Of a stretch of DNA of 64,000 nt, positions 46,828-55,663 are shown one piece after another (position 1 is the first letter of the stretch; each line of letters starts with the position of its first letter). Under the pieces are notes generated by a model that searched no databases, had not been told where the DNA came from, and saw nothing but the letters and a program-made list of their open reading frames with translations. Source of the DNA: Verrucosispora sp. NA02020 (GTDB lineage: Bacteria; Actinomycetota; Actinomycetes; Mycobacteriales; Micromonosporaceae); contig NZ_CP054923.1 of NCBI RefSeq assembly GCF_013364215.1, forward strand, positions 7,006,001 through 7,070,000, given 5' to 3'. Position numbers and translations under genes: made by a program.

Positions 46828-47037
46828 GGTAATTCGGAGCGTAGTCGGCGTATCGGGCCATCGTGCGGCCTTCCGACCACTGGCGTAACATCTTCCGAGT
46901 TCGCTGACCACCACCGATCGTGCAGCCACCCGACCGTAATTCGGCCACCGCGGGCCCCGATATTCCCGCCCTCCAGGCGGATGGTTCACTCAGTCGGTCC
47001 TGGCGCGGGGTCGAGTCATATCGTGAGGAATCGACGC

Positions 47038-47748
47038 ATGGCAGAAATCACTGGGGATCAGCGCGTGCAGTCCGAGGTTCTGGAGGGCCTCGCCACCGCG
47101 GTCAACCACCGACGTTGGTTCGTCGAGCTGGCCGTGCCCTACCTGGGCGACAACCCGATCGAGATCGGCAGCGGGCTCGGCGACTACGCACTGGAGTGGG
47201 CCGAGCACTTCCCCCGCTTCACCGCCACCGAGGCCGACCCGGACCGGCTGGTCGCGCTCAAGGAGCGCCTGGCCGACCAGCCGTCCATCGAGGTACGCCA
47301 GATGCTGCTGCCCAACACGGAGCGGGGCGACTACAGCGCGGCGGTGTCGTACAACGTGCTGGAGCACATCGAGGACCACGTGTCGGCGCTGCGCACCATG
47401 GGCCAGTTGGTCCGCCCGGGCGGCGCGGTCGTCATCATCGTCCCGGCGTTCCAGTTCGCGATGAGCCCGGCCGACGTCGCCACCGGCCACGTGCGCCGCT
47501 ACACGAAGAAGACGCTCTCCGCCGCGATGACCGAGGCCGGTCTGCGGGTAGAGAAGATCCACTACGCGAACGCGCTCGGCCTGATCGGCTACTTCATGGC
47601 GACCAAGGTCTTCCGGCTGATGCCGAAGGAGGGCCCGATGGTGAAGGTGTACGACACCCTCGTCCTCCCCGCCACCAAGGCCGCCGAGCAGGTCGCCCGC
47701 CCGCCCTTCGGCCAGTCCGTCTTCGCCGTAGCCCGCACCCCCGCCTAA
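47038..47748 (+). CDS. SAM-dependent methyltransferase
   Basis: A 236-residue class I methyltransferase: IEIGSGLGDYALEW (motif I), TATEADPDRL (motif II acid), VSYNVLEHIEDH (motif IV) and LVRPGGAVVIIVPAF (post-IV). VATGHVRRYTKKTLSAAM follows, typical of small-molecule or glycolipid methyltransferases. Start ATG 47038 with GAGGA upstream. Being divergent from a membrane glycosyltransferase, it may modify the same envelope glycan; this is inference. Confidence 0.82.
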   Translation: MAEITGDQRVQSEVLEGLATAVNHRRWFVELAVPYLGDNPIEIGSGLGDYALEWAEHFPRFTATEADPDRLVALKERLADQPSIEVRQMLLPNTERGDYSAAVSYNVLEHIEDHVSALRTMGQLVRPGGAVVIIVPAFQFAMSPADVATGHVRRYTKKTLSAAMTEAGLRVEKIHYANALGLIGYFMATKVFRLMPKEGPMVKVYDTLVLPATKAAEQVARPPFGQSVFAVARTPA

Positions 47749-47796
47749 CCCCCCCTGCGCCTCCCCCTCCCCCTCCCCCACCCCCGGGCGGGTTCA

Positions 47797-47865
47797 CCGC
47801 GTTGATCAAGAATTTTGTGCCACGCCCGGTCGGGATCGGTGGCCAAAACCTCTTGATCAACGCGG
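47797..47865. repeat. REP-like palindromic element (TTGATCAAGA type)
   Basis: Perfect 15-bp arms CCGCGTTGATCAAGA and TCTTGATCAACGCGG at its ends; inner segments TTTTGtGCCAC and GTGGCCAAAA also pair, so the whole 69 bases folds into one long hairpin. It lies between convergent genes, after a pyrimidine-rich run (47755-47785). I recognise the TTGATCAAGA...GGCCAAAACC type as a repeated intergenic element of Micromonosporaceae. Confidence 0.7.
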
Positions 47866-47884
47866 CCATGTCGGCGGGGTGGGG

Positions 47885-48418
47885 TCAGGTGGTGATCTGG
47901 TAGGTCGGGCGGATGGTGGCTCGGGCGAGGGTGTGGAAGGCCAGGTTGAAGCCGACGTATGCCGGTGAGGCGTCCGGCGTGAGGTCCAGGCGCTCCACGT
48001 CGAGGGCGTGCACCGCGAAGACGTACCGGTGCGGCCGGTCACCGGCCGGCGGCGCCGCACCGCCGAACCCCTGCACGCTGTAGTCGTTCCGGACGCTGAA
48101 CGCACCCCGCAGGTCGCCCTCGGCGACACCACGCGGCAACTCGGTCACGTCGGCCGGGAGGTTGACCAGCACCCAGTGCCAGAACCCGCTGCCGGTCGGT
48201 GCGTCCGGGTCGAAACAGGTCACCACGAAGCCCTTGGTCTCCGCCGGGAAACCCGACCAGGCCAGGTGCGGCGACACGTTCTCCCCACCGGTGCTGTCGT
48301 GGGCGTGCGCCGCGTCCATCGGCTCACCGTTGCGCACGTCGTCGCTGGTCAGCGTGAACGATGCGACGGTCGGCAGCAGCTCGTACGGGTCCGGGGCGAT
48401 GGGTCGTTCCAGGGTCAT
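47885..48418 (-). CDS. PEBP-family (YbhB/YbcL) protein
   Basis: A 177-residue protein of the phosphatidylethanolamine-binding fold: [30 protein letters not shown] (ligand pocket Asp and His) and [18 protein letters not shown]. There is no signal peptide, so it is cytoplasmic. The ATG 48418 has GGAAGGA upstream. The family binds phospholipid-like anions or inhibits kinases or peptidases; the bacterial role is unknown. Confidence 0.88.
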   Translation of the reverse strand: MTLERPIAPDPYELLPTVASFTLTSDDVRNGEPMDAAHAHDSTGGENVSPHLAWSGFPAETKGFVVTCFDPDAPTGSGFWHWVLVNLPADVTELPRGVAEGDLRGAFSVRNDYSVQGFGGAAPPAGDRPHRYVFAVHALDVERLDLTPDASPAYVGFNLAFHTLARATIRPTYQITT

Positions 48419-48568
48419 CGACACAGGTCCTTCCGGTGGAAGTGGTGTTCTGCGTCCCCCTTCATACCCTGTCGCGCGGCGCCAACCAGGAAAACGCGAG
48501 GTGTCCGCCGTAACCGAAGGCCGCTCACGCGGGTTGTCAGCCTGGCACCCATCGAGCGAGGGAGATCC

Positions 48569-48727
48569 GTGGCCGGCATCTGGCGCGACTTCGTCACCGC
48601 GGCCGTAGACGCCGTGCGTGACCGCGACGACGAGCAGCCTCGACCCGACGAACGCCGCCGGGCCGTGGACCGGCTCGCCACCGAGAAGATCCGCGAGAAC
48701 CAGCAGGTACGCCCACCAAAGCGCTGA
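48569..48727 (+). CDS. small hypothetical protein (52 aa)
   Basis: Start GTG 48569 with GGGAG 5 bases upstream. It is a charged helical protein: [41 protein letters not shown]. It is an orphan between PEBP and tRNA-Ser. Codon use is like that of its neighbours, supporting expression, but no domain is recognised. Confidence 0.5.
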   Translation: MAGIWRDFVTAAVDAVRDRDDEQPRPDERRRAVDRLATEKIRENQQVRPPKR

Positions 48728-48812
48728 GCGCCGACGAGTCACGCCACCCACCCCGCCTCGACACCCGCCTAACCCCACCCCACCCCAACCCACCCGCCAC
48801 ACCCCACCCGCC

Positions 48813-48893
48813 CCGCCGATCATGGACTTGTGGCAGGGACAAAGAAGGGCATTCAGGAGCTTTCCGCGTGCCACATGTCCATGATCGCGGCGG
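48813..48893. repeat. REP-like palindromic element (GATCATGGAC type)
   Basis: The left arm (48813-48835, CCGATCATGGACTTGTGGCA core) pairs with the right arm (48869-48893, TGCCACATGTCCATGATCGC core), interrupted by a 33-base loop. It sits upstream of the tRNA-Ser 3' side, after a C-rich run, and may act as its terminator. It belongs to the second type of repeated element expected in Micromonospora. Confidence 0.65.
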
Positions 48894-48987
48894 GCAGGCC
48901 CGTGACGCGGCAGGTCGCGGGGCGCGTGGACGGGTGCGGGCGCGTGGACGGGTGCCGGTCCGAATGAGCGCGCGGGTGGAGGGTGAG

Positions 48988-49074
48988 CGGAGGGTGTGGG
49001 ATTCGAACCCACGAAGACATCGCTGCCTTACCGGTTTTCAAGACCAGCGCCATCGGCCACTAGGCGAACCCTCC
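48988..49074 (-). tRNA. tRNA-Ser (anticodon TGA)
   Basis: An 87-nt class II tRNA: acceptor GGAGGGT/ACCCTCC with discriminator G, anticodon arm CTGGT-CTTGAAA-ACCGG giving TGA, a long variable arm (TAAGGCAGCGATGTCTTC) and T arm GTGGG-TTCGAAT-CCCAC. Confidence 0.94.
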
Positions 49075-49266
49075 CGGTGCCACGCACGGCGCGGCCGTGC
49101 ACAGTCTGCCACGTCCGGCAGATCGGCGAAGGGGCGAGCCACCCCCGACCGCGTGGCCGTCGCGGCGGTCGGTCACGCGACTCCACTGTGCTCCGCCGGC
49201 CCGAATTTCGCCGGCCAGGGGACGGCCAGGGCGTGGAACAGCACGTCGATCGGGTAAGACTGGGCT

Positions 49267-50244
49267 ATGCGCGCGATCGTGATTGCCGAGCCCGGTGGGC
49301 CGGAGGTGCTGAGCTGGGACGAGGTGCCCGACCCGGAGCCGGGACCGGACGAGGTGATCGTCGACGTACGGGCCACGGCGGTGAACCGGGCCGATCTGCT
49401 GCAACGGCAGGGGCACTATCCGCCGCCGCCGGGCGCGCCCGCGTACCCGGGACTGGAATGTTCGGGTGTGGTGAGCGCCACCGGCGCGGACGTCAGCGGA
49501 TGGCGGGTCGGTGACGAGGTCTGTGCGTTACTGGCCGGCGGCGGGTACGCGGAGCGGGTGGCCGTGCCGGCGGGGCAGCTGCTGCCGGTGCCGGCGGGGG
49601 TCGACCTGGTCGACGCTGCCGCGCTGCCCGAGGTGGCGTGCACGGTCTGGTCGAACGTGGTGCAGGTGGCCCGGCTGTCGGCGGGCGAGACGCTGCTGGT
49701 GCACGGTGGCGGCAGCGGCATCGGCACGTTCGCGATCCAGCTCGGCACCGCGCTCGGGGCCACGGTGGTGGCGACCGCGCGGGCGGCGAAGCATCCCCGG
49801 CTGCGTGAGCTGGGCGCGGTCCACCTGGTCGACTACCGGGAGCAGGATTTCGTCGAGGAGGTCCGGCGGGTCACCGACGGACGGGGCGCGGACGTCGTAC
49901 TCGACATCATGGGCGCGTCCTACCTCGGCCGGAACGTGGCCGCGCTGGCGCCGGACGGGCGGCTGGTGGTGATCGGCATGCAGGGTGGCCGCAAGGCCGA
50001 GCTGGACCTCGGCGCGCTGCTGGCCAAGCGGGGCACGGTGGCGGCCACCGCGTTGCGGGCCCGCCCGCTGGACCAGAAGGCCGCCATCGTGCAGGGGGTA
50101 CGCGACGAGGTCTGGCCGCTGGTCGAGGCGGACCGGGTCCGCCCGGTCGTGGACCGGCGGCTGCCGATCACGGAGGTGGCCCAGGCACACCGGCTGGTCG
50201 AGTCGAACGAGCACGTCGGCAAGGTGCTGCTCACCGTCGGTTAG
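49267..50244 (+). CDS. zinc-independent NADPH:quinone oxidoreductase (MDR family)
   Basis: A 325-residue medium-chain reductase: PGLECSGVV, NRADLLQRQGHYPPPPGAP, VHGGGSGIGTFAIQLG (NADPH binding, GxGxxG variant) and VDYREQDF. Structural zinc Cys are absent, as in quinone oxidoreductases and crotonyl-type enzymes. It reduces quinones or enones. Its stop overlaps the opposing SoxR gene by 4 bases (50241-50244), so the two transcripts converge. Confidence 0.88.
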   Translation: MRAIVIAEPGGPEVLSWDEVPDPEPGPDEVIVDVRATAVNRADLLQRQGHYPPPPGAPAYPGLECSGVVSATGADVSGWRVGDEVCALLAGGGYAERVAVPAGQLLPVPAGVDLVDAAALPEVACTVWSNVVQVARLSAGETLLVHGGGSGIGTFAIQLGTALGATVVATARAAKHPRLRELGAVHLVDYREQDFVEEVRRVTDGRGADVVLDIMGASYLGRNVAALAPDGRLVVIGMQGGRKAELDLGALLAKRGTVAATALRARPLDQKAAIVQGVRDEVWPLVEADRVRPVVDRRLPITEVAQAHRLVESNEHVGKVLLTVG

Positions 50245-50690
50245 AGGGACTCCCGCCCCGGCAGCGTCAGTCGGGGGCCGGGGCCCTCGGCGCCGAGCCG
50301 GTCGTCGAGGTTGTTGAGCGCGCAGCGTTGGAGCGAGAGGCACCCACAGCCGACGCAACCGTCGAGATCGTCGCGGAGCTTGGCGAGCAGCCTGATCTTC
50401 TCGTCCAGCCGGTCGCGCCACGCGGCGGAGAGCTGGGTCCAGTCCTCGGCGGTCGGCGTCCGGGAGGCGGGCAGCGAGTCGAGTGCGGCCCGGATCTCGT
50501 CCAGCGAGATGCCGACCTGCTGCGAGATCCGGATGAACGCCACCCGGCGCAGTTCGCCCCGGTGGTAGCGACGCTGGTTGCCGCCGGTGCGGTCGGCGCG
50601 GATCAGCCCCATCCGCTCGTAGTAGCGCAGGGCCGACTGTGCCACGCCGCTGCGATCGGCGAGCTGACCGATGGTGAGGGCTTCCTGCAT
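50241..50690 (-). CDS. soxR: SoxR-type redox-sensing MerR regulator
   Basis: A 149-residue regulator: helix-turn-helix TIGQLADRSGVAQSALRYYERMGLI, and the [2Fe-2S] cluster motif CVGCGCLSLQRC (C-x2-C-x-C-x5-C) near residue 112. It senses redox-cycling drugs in actinobacteria. The ATG 50690 is set by homology to the helix-turn-helix start. It is divergent from the transketolase pair and convergent with a quinone oxidoreductase, a plausible target. Confidence 0.93.
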   Translation of the reverse strand: MQEALTIGQLADRSGVAQSALRYYERMGLIRADRTGGNQRRYHRGELRRVAFIRISQQVGISLDEIRAALDSLPASRTPTAEDWTQLSAAWRDRLDEKIRLLAKLRDDLDGCVGCGCLSLQRCALNNLDDRLGAEGPGPRLTLPGRESL

Positions 50691-50704
50691 CACACCGCCT
50701 TGAA

Positions 50705-50720
50705 TTGAACCTGACTTCAA
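50705..50720. promoter_or_regulatory. candidate SoxR operator
   Basis: TTGAA-cctgac-TTCAA is a 16-bp inverted repeat in the gap between soxR and the divergent transketolase subunit. TTGAAC followed by a 19-base spacer and TATCCG would give the long-spacer promoter typical of MerR-family targets, but the -10 then lies only 2 bases before the ATG, so the promoter assignment is doubtful. Confidence 0.45.
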
Positions 50721-50736
50721 CTTGCAGAGTATCCGC

Positions 50737-51462
50737 ATGACTACTCTCGCCACCACCGCCCGGGTCGCCGAGGCCGCCGCGCCGCTCGACGGCCGTTCGC
50801 CGGTCGCTCCGCTGCTGGAACGGATCCGCGCCGGCCGCGTGTTCGGTGCCAACGTCCACTCGACCGTCGACGTGCTCTGGGTGCTCTACGACCGGGTCCT
50901 CCGGATCACCCCGGACACTGTCGACGACCCGGCTCGTGATCGTTTCCTGCTCTCCAAGGGACACGCGGTCGCCGGCTACTACGCGGTGCTCGCCGCCAAG
51001 GGGTTCGTGCCGCTCGACTGGCTGGACGACCAGGGCGGGCCGGACAGCCGGCTCGGCGACCACCCGGACCGGACGCTGGTCCCCGGAGTCGAGATCGGCT
51101 CCGGTTCGCTCGGGCACGGTCTCGGCCTGGCCGTCGGGACCGCGCTCGGGCTGCGCGCCCAGGGACTGCTCGACACCCGGGTGTACGTGCTGCTCGGTGA
51201 CGCCGAGCTGGACGAGGGATCGAACCACGAGGCGATCGCGTACGCGGGCGCGACCGGTCTGCCCAACCTGACCGCGATCGTGGTCGACAACTCCTCCGCC
51301 ACACACGGCTGGCCCGGTGGCGTGGCCACCCGTTTCACGGTGAACGGGTGGACCGCCGCCACGGTCGACGGACGGGACCACGACGCGCTGCACACCGCCC
51401 TGACCGGGCACCACGGACCCCGGCCGCACGTCGTCGTCGCGGTCGTCGAGAGCGGGGAGTAG
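50737..51462 (+). CDS. transketolase, N-terminal (TPP-binding) subunit
   Basis: A 241-residue protein equivalent to the first half of a split transketolase. It has SKGHAVAGYYAVLAA, GSLGHGLGLAVGTALG and the TPP motif GDAELDEGSNHEA...VVDNSS. Start ATG 50737 has no ribosome site and may be leaderless; TTG 50722 is possible. The second subunit starts 2 bases after its stop. Split transketolases like this often serve special pathways (unusual sugars or vitamin-like side routes) rather than the central pentose phosphate cycle. Confidence 0.85.
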   Translation: MTTLATTARVAEAAAPLDGRSPVAPLLERIRAGRVFGANVHSTVDVLWVLYDRVLRITPDTVDDPARDRFLLSKGHAVAGYYAVLAAKGFVPLDWLDDQGGPDSRLGDHPDRTLVPGVEIGSGSLGHGLGLAVGTALGLRAQGLLDTRVYVLLGDAELDEGSNHEAIAYAGATGLPNLTAIVVDNSSATHGWPGGVATRFTVNGWTAATVDGRDHDALHTALTGHHGPRPHVVVAVVESGE

Positions 51463-51464
51463 CC

Positions 51465-52355
51465 ATGCGGGACAGCTTCATCGAGACCACCACGCAACTC
51501 CTCGCCGAGGATCCGCGTACCGCGCTGGTGCTCGCCGACATCTCCGCCGACGCGTTCTCCCCCGCCGCCCGACGGCACCCCGACCGGGTGCTCAACGTCG
51601 GCATCCGGGAGCAGTTGATGCTCGGGGTGGCCGGTGGGCTGGCGCTGACCGGGTTACGGCCGATCGTGCACAGCTACGCGCCGTTCCTGGTGGAGCGGGC
51701 GTACGAGCAGATCAAGCTCGACCTCGACCACCAGGCGGCACACGCGGTGCTGGTCAGCGTGGGCGCGTCGTACGACCGGGCGGCGGCCGGGCGCACCCAC
51801 CTGAGCCCGGCCGACGTCGCGCTCTTCGACACCCTCTCCGGCTGGACGGTGCACGTGCCGGGGCACCCGGCGGAGGTGCCCGGTCTGCTGCGCGCCACGG
51901 TCGCCGGGGACGCCTCGGCGTACCTGCGGTTGTCGACGTCGCGGAACGCGCGACCGTACGCCGGTGACGGCGAGCTGGTGGTGGTCCGCGAAGCCGGACC
52001 GGGTGCACCGCTGCTGGTCGCGGTCGGGCCGGTGCTGGATGCGGCGCTGGCAGCCGCAGCGGACCTGCCGGTCACGGTGGCGTACACCCACCGGCCGCGC
52101 CCGTTCGACACCACCGGCCTGCGAGCGCTCGCCGGGACCGAGGTGATCCTGGTCGAGCCCTACCTGGCGGGCACCTCGACCCGGGTGGTCACGGCGGCAC
52201 TGGCGGACCGGCCGCACCGGCTCCTCGCACTCGGTGTGGGACGCGACGAGCTACGCCGCTACGGCTCGGCCGACGACCACACCCGTTGGCACGGACTGGA
52301 CGCGGCGGGCCTGCACCGCGCGTTGACCGGGTTCCTGTCCCCGGCTCTGGTCTGA
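51465..52355 (+). CDS. transketolase, C-terminal (pyrimidine-binding) subunit
   Basis: A 296-residue protein: IREQLMLGVAGGLALTGLRPIVHSYAPFLVERAYEQIKLD, with the TPP-activating Glu in GIREQ and the family's FLVERxYEQIxxD. The transketolase C-terminal domain follows (DGELVVVREAGPGAPLLVAVGPVLDAAL). GGGGAG upstream sets ATG 51465. It must act together with the preceding gene as one heterodimeric enzyme. Confidence 0.85.
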   Translation: MRDSFIETTTQLLAEDPRTALVLADISADAFSPAARRHPDRVLNVGIREQLMLGVAGGLALTGLRPIVHSYAPFLVERAYEQIKLDLDHQAAHAVLVSVGASYDRAAAGRTHLSPADVALFDTLSGWTVHVPGHPAEVPGLLRATVAGDASAYLRLSTSRNARPYAGDGELVVVREAGPGAPLLVAVGPVLDAALAAAADLPVTVAYTHRPRPFDTTGLRALAGTEVILVEPYLAGTSTRVVTAALADRPHRLLALGVGRDELRRYGSADDHTRWHGLDAAGLHRALTGFLSPALV

Positions 52356-52413
52356 GGACCGCCGTCGCCCGCGCCCGGCGGGAAAGCCGCCCGTCCTCGC
52401 CCCGGCTGCCGCG

Positions 52414-53121
52414 TCAGGCGGCGGAGCCGCTCCCGGGGCGACGGCGGGTCCGCTCACGGCCGAGGATCCAGATCGCCTCGACACCGTCCCGCCAGGTGAT
52501 CTTCTTGCCCTCCTCGCGGCCCCGGGCCCGGTAACTGATCGGCACCTCGTACGGCCGGATCCGGCGGCGCAGCAGTTTGCCGGTCACCTCGGCCTCCATG
52601 CCGAAGCCCCGGGAACGCACGTCCAGCGAGCGGTAGAGCGCCACCGGCATCAGCTTGAAGCAGGTCTCCAGGTCGCCGATGTAGGAGTTGAACATCACGT
52701 TGGCCGCCATGGTGACGCCCTTGTTGCCCATCACGTACCAGAAGCTGTAGGCGCTGTGGCTGCCGAAGGTCCGATTTCCGTAGACCACGGTCGCCCGGCC
52801 GTCGAGCACCGGGGCGAGCAGCTTGGGGATGTCCTGCGGGTCGTACTCCAGGTCCGCGTCGAGGATGACCATGTACTCACCCTCGGCGCTGGCGACCGCC
52901 GTCCGGATGGCCGCGCCCTTGCCCGCGTTGCGCTGGTGCGTGATCACGCGCAGACGCGCGTCGTCGGCCCGGCCCAGGATCTCCCCGGTGCCGTCGCGGC
53001 TGCCGTCATCGACCACCACGAGTTCGATCTCACACGGGTACTCGACCGCCAACGCCTGCTTGAGGGCGTCCGCGATGCGTTCCTCCTCGTTGTAGACCGG
53101 CATGAGGATCGACAGCTTCAC
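52414..53121 (-). CDS. GT2-family glycosyltransferase (dolichyl-phosphate-mannose-synthase-like)
   Basis: A 235-residue GT-A enzyme: LSILMPVYNEEERI, VVVDDGSRDGTGEIL, NAGKGAAIRTAV and VILDADLEYDPQDI (the DxD metal-binding motif). GSHSAYSFWYVMGNKG and FKLMPVALYRSLDV are as in polyprenyl-phosphate glucosyl/mannosyl synthases. GTG 53121 is preferred (GGAG 6 bases before); GTG 53133 would add 4 residues. It is divergent from a GT-C-type protein that could use the lipid sugar it makes. Confidence 0.87.
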   Translation of the reverse strand: MKLSILMPVYNEEERIADALKQALAVEYPCEIELVVVDDGSRDGTGEILGRADDARLRVITHQRNAGKGAAIRTAVASAEGEYMVILDADLEYDPQDIPKLLAPVLDGRATVVYGNRTFGSHSAYSFWYVMGNKGVTMAANVMFNSYIGDLETCFKLMPVALYRSLDVRSRGFGMEAEVTGKLLRRRIRPYEVPISYRARGREEGKKITWRDGVEAIWILGRERTRRRPGSGSAA

Positions 53122-53246
53122 GGGAATCTCCACGAGGGCGGCAGTATGTCGGCCATAGCGTAGCCCCGGCAGGTCGGTCCTGTGGTGGCGACCGCCTCAG
53201 GAGATCGACCAACGGGCACTCAGTCCGATGGTGTTTACTTCCGGCC

Positions 53247-55490
53247 ATGTCGGCCGCCGGCTTCCCGTTCGTCCTCGCCCCCGTCGCCGCCGTCGTCCTG
53301 CTGTCGGTGGCGCTGCGGCCACGGTCCGTACGCCACACCGCGCCACGACGGCTTGCGGTGATCCGAGCGAGTCTCGCCGTCGGCGCCTTCGCGGTGCTGA
53401 CCGTCGAGGTGCTGGGTGCACTGGGGATGCTGGCCGCGCCCGCGTTCGGGGCGGCGTGGCTCCTCTTCCTCGCGGGTGCCGGGGTCGCCGCCGCGCGACG
53501 GCGGGCGGCCACCACGACCGGCCGGGTGGCGGATCGGCCTGTCTCCGAGGGCGCGAGCGGGTCGGTCGGTGGGCGTCCGGCCGCGTCGTCCTCGGCGAGT
53601 GTCCTCGCCGGAGCGTCGGAGACCCCGACCCCGACCTCGACCGCGATCGGCACGATCGCCACCGTCGACCCGGCGACCGTGTCCGGCCCGGAGGACCCGG
53701 CGACGGAGGTGGGCTGGCGGGCGTCGGTCACCGATTTCTGGCGTACGGCGAGTCGCGGCGAGCGGTTGCTGGCCGGCACGGTCGCCGGGCTGGTCCTGGT
53801 CGAGCTGCTGATCGCCCTGCTGGCCGCGCCGAACAACTTCGACTCGCAGACCTACCACTTGCCCAAGGTGGAGCGTTGGGTGGCGCAGGGCGACCTGTCG
53901 CTCTGGGCGACCGCGATCCACCGGCAGGTCACCATCCCGCCGGGTGCCGAGTACCTGCTGCTGCACCTGCGCCTCTTCACCGGTGGCGACGCGCTTCACC
54001 ACCTGGTGCAGTGGGCCGCCGGGGTGCTCTGCCTGATCGCGGTCGCCCGGGTGACCGCGCAGCTCGGCGGCGCCCGCCGGGCCCAGTTGCTCACCGTCTT
54101 CGTCCTGGCCACCACGCCGATGGTGACGCTCCAGGCGACCAGCACCCAGACCGACCTGGTCTGCGCCGCATGGGTGGTGTGCACGGCCACGCTCGCACTG
54201 GACGGGCTGCGTCACCGCGCCGGCTTCGGTGAGTTGCTCGCGCTCGGGGCGGCCACCGGACTGACCGCCGTGACCAAGACCAGTGGCCTGCTCGCGGTCG
54301 GCCCGCTGCTGGTGCTCTGGGGACTGGGCCAGCTCCGCCTGGCGTACCGTGACCGGCCGGGCGTGGAGCGTCGACTCCCGGCCGCCCCGACCGCCCGGAC
54401 GGTCGGCGCCTCGGCGCTGATCCTGCTGGTCGCCGTCACCGTGGTCGGCCCCTTCCTGGGCCGGGTGTACGCCGAGTTCGGCCATCCGCTCGGGCCGGAG
54501 CGGCTGCGCGAGTCGGTGCCGATGGAACGGCACGACCCGCTGTCGGTGGTGGTGAACGCGCTCCGTATCGGACACACCGCGCTGGACACGCCGCTGGCCC
54601 CGCTCCGGGACGCCTCCGCTGCGGTGATCATCGGCGTGGCCGACCTGATCGGGGTGGACCCGCAGGACCGGGCTATCACGTTCGGGCGGGAGGTCTTCCC
54701 GGTGCCGTCCTGGTATCCGGACGAGGACCGGGTGGCCTTCCCGCTGGCCGGCGCGCTGGTGCTGATCGGTGCCGTGGCGGCACTGCGCCGTCCGGCGCGG
54801 ATCAGCCCGGAGACGGCCGGGGCGCTGCGCGCGTACGCACTGGTGGTGGTGGTCGCGGTGGTGCTGCATACCGCGACGATCAAGTGGCAGCCCTGGGGCA
54901 ACCGGCTGATCCTCTACGCCCTGGCCGCCTCGGTGCCGCTGGCCGGGCTCTGGCTCGACGCCGTGCTGCGGCGAGCACACCGCAACGCCGGTGACGGGCG
55001 GAGCGCCGGTGACGGGCGGAGCGCCCGGCGGCCGATCGCCGCGACGCTCGCGGTGACGGTGCTGGCCACCTGCGCGCTGGCCGGTGTGCTCGCGGTGTCG
55101 TACGGCTTTCCGCGCCGGCTGGTCGGCGAGGGGTCGGTCTTCACCACCTCCGACTGGGAGAGCCGCTTCCTGCGACGTCCGCACTGGGCCGAGGAGTACC
55201 GCTGGGCGGCCGATGCGGTGCGCGCCGCCGACGCCCGTCGGATCGGGCTGTCCCAGCGCAACGACGACTGGGAGTACCCCTGGTGGCTGCTGTTGCGGGA
55301 CGCCGACGGCGGAGCACCGGAGTTGCTCGCGCTCCAGTCGGTGCTGGATGACCGCCCGGCGGCCGACCCGGCGGCGATGGACGCGATCGTCTGCACCGGC
55401 AGCCGCCGGCTCTGCGCCGATCTCGTGCCGCCCGGCTGGCGCTTCGAGTTCCGGGAGTACGTGGGTTACGCGGTGCCGACGGACCGCTGA
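53247..55490 (+). CDS. polytopic GT-C-type glycosyltransferase (ArnT/PMT-like)
   Basis: A 747-residue membrane protein with about 12-13 helices. After an N-terminal helical pair and a disordered linker (about 90-150) comes NNFDSQTYHLPKVERWVAQGDLSLW, whose Asp and His stand at the catalytic loop of GT39/GT83 enzymes. ATSTQTDLVCAAWV and TKTSGLLAVGPLL follow. The C-terminal ~120 residues are extracellular. An in-frame tandem repeat of an 18-base unit (about 54985-55020, GDGRSAGDGRSA) lies in a loop. It probably transfers a sugar from polyprenyl phosphate to an exported acceptor. Confidence 0.75.
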   Translation: MSAAGFPFVLAPVAAVVLLSVALRPRSVRHTAPRRLAVIRASLAVGAFAVLTVEVLGALGMLAAPAFGAAWLLFLAGAGVAAARRRAATTTGRVADRPVSEGASGSVGGRPAASSSASVLAGASETPTPTSTAIGTIATVDPATVSGPEDPATEVGWRASVTDFWRTASRGERLLAGTVAGLVLVELLIALLAAPNNFDSQTYHLPKVERWVAQGDLSLWATAIHRQVTIPPGAEYLLLHLRLFTGGDALHHLVQWAAGVLCLIAVARVTAQLGGARRAQLLTVFVLATTPMVTLQATSTQTDLVCAAWVVCTATLALDGLRHRAGFGELLALGAATGLTAVTKTSGLLAVGPLLVLWGLGQLRLAYRDRPGVERRLPAAPTARTVGASALILLVAVTVVGPFLGRVYAEFGHPLGPERLRESVPMERHDPLSVVVNALRIGHTALDTPLAPLRDASAAVIIGVADLIGVDPQDRAITFGREVFPVPSWYPDEDRVAFPLAGALVLIGAVAALRRPARISPETAGALRAYALVVVVAVVLHTATIKWQPWGNRLILYALAASVPLAGLWLDAVLRRAHRNAGDGRSAGDGRSARRPIAATLAVTVLATCALAGVLAVSYGFPRRLVGEGSVFTTSDWESRFLRRPHWAEEYRWAADAVRAADARRIGLSQRNDDWEYPWWLLLRDADGGAPELLALQSVLDDRPAADPAAMDAIVCTGSRRLCADLVPPGWRFEFREYVGYAVPTDR

Positions 55491-55663
55491 GCGGCACGCC
55501 GCCGACCTCGGGCGACACTGCCCGACCGGCCACGACCTGCCCCATTGGCCCGGTTCGACGCTGCGCGCAAGTATTCCGAGAGGCATTCACATAGGTACGC
55601 GGCAGGCGCTACCGTCCGGTAACTCGATCGACGTCCCGCGATCGACCCGGAAGGAGTGCGTCG

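Noticed and set aside
53235..55586. 783-residue minus-strand frame opposite the membrane glycosyltransferase
   Set aside because: His/Gln/Arg-rich shadow without motifs; the plus strand shows helices and a catalytic loop.
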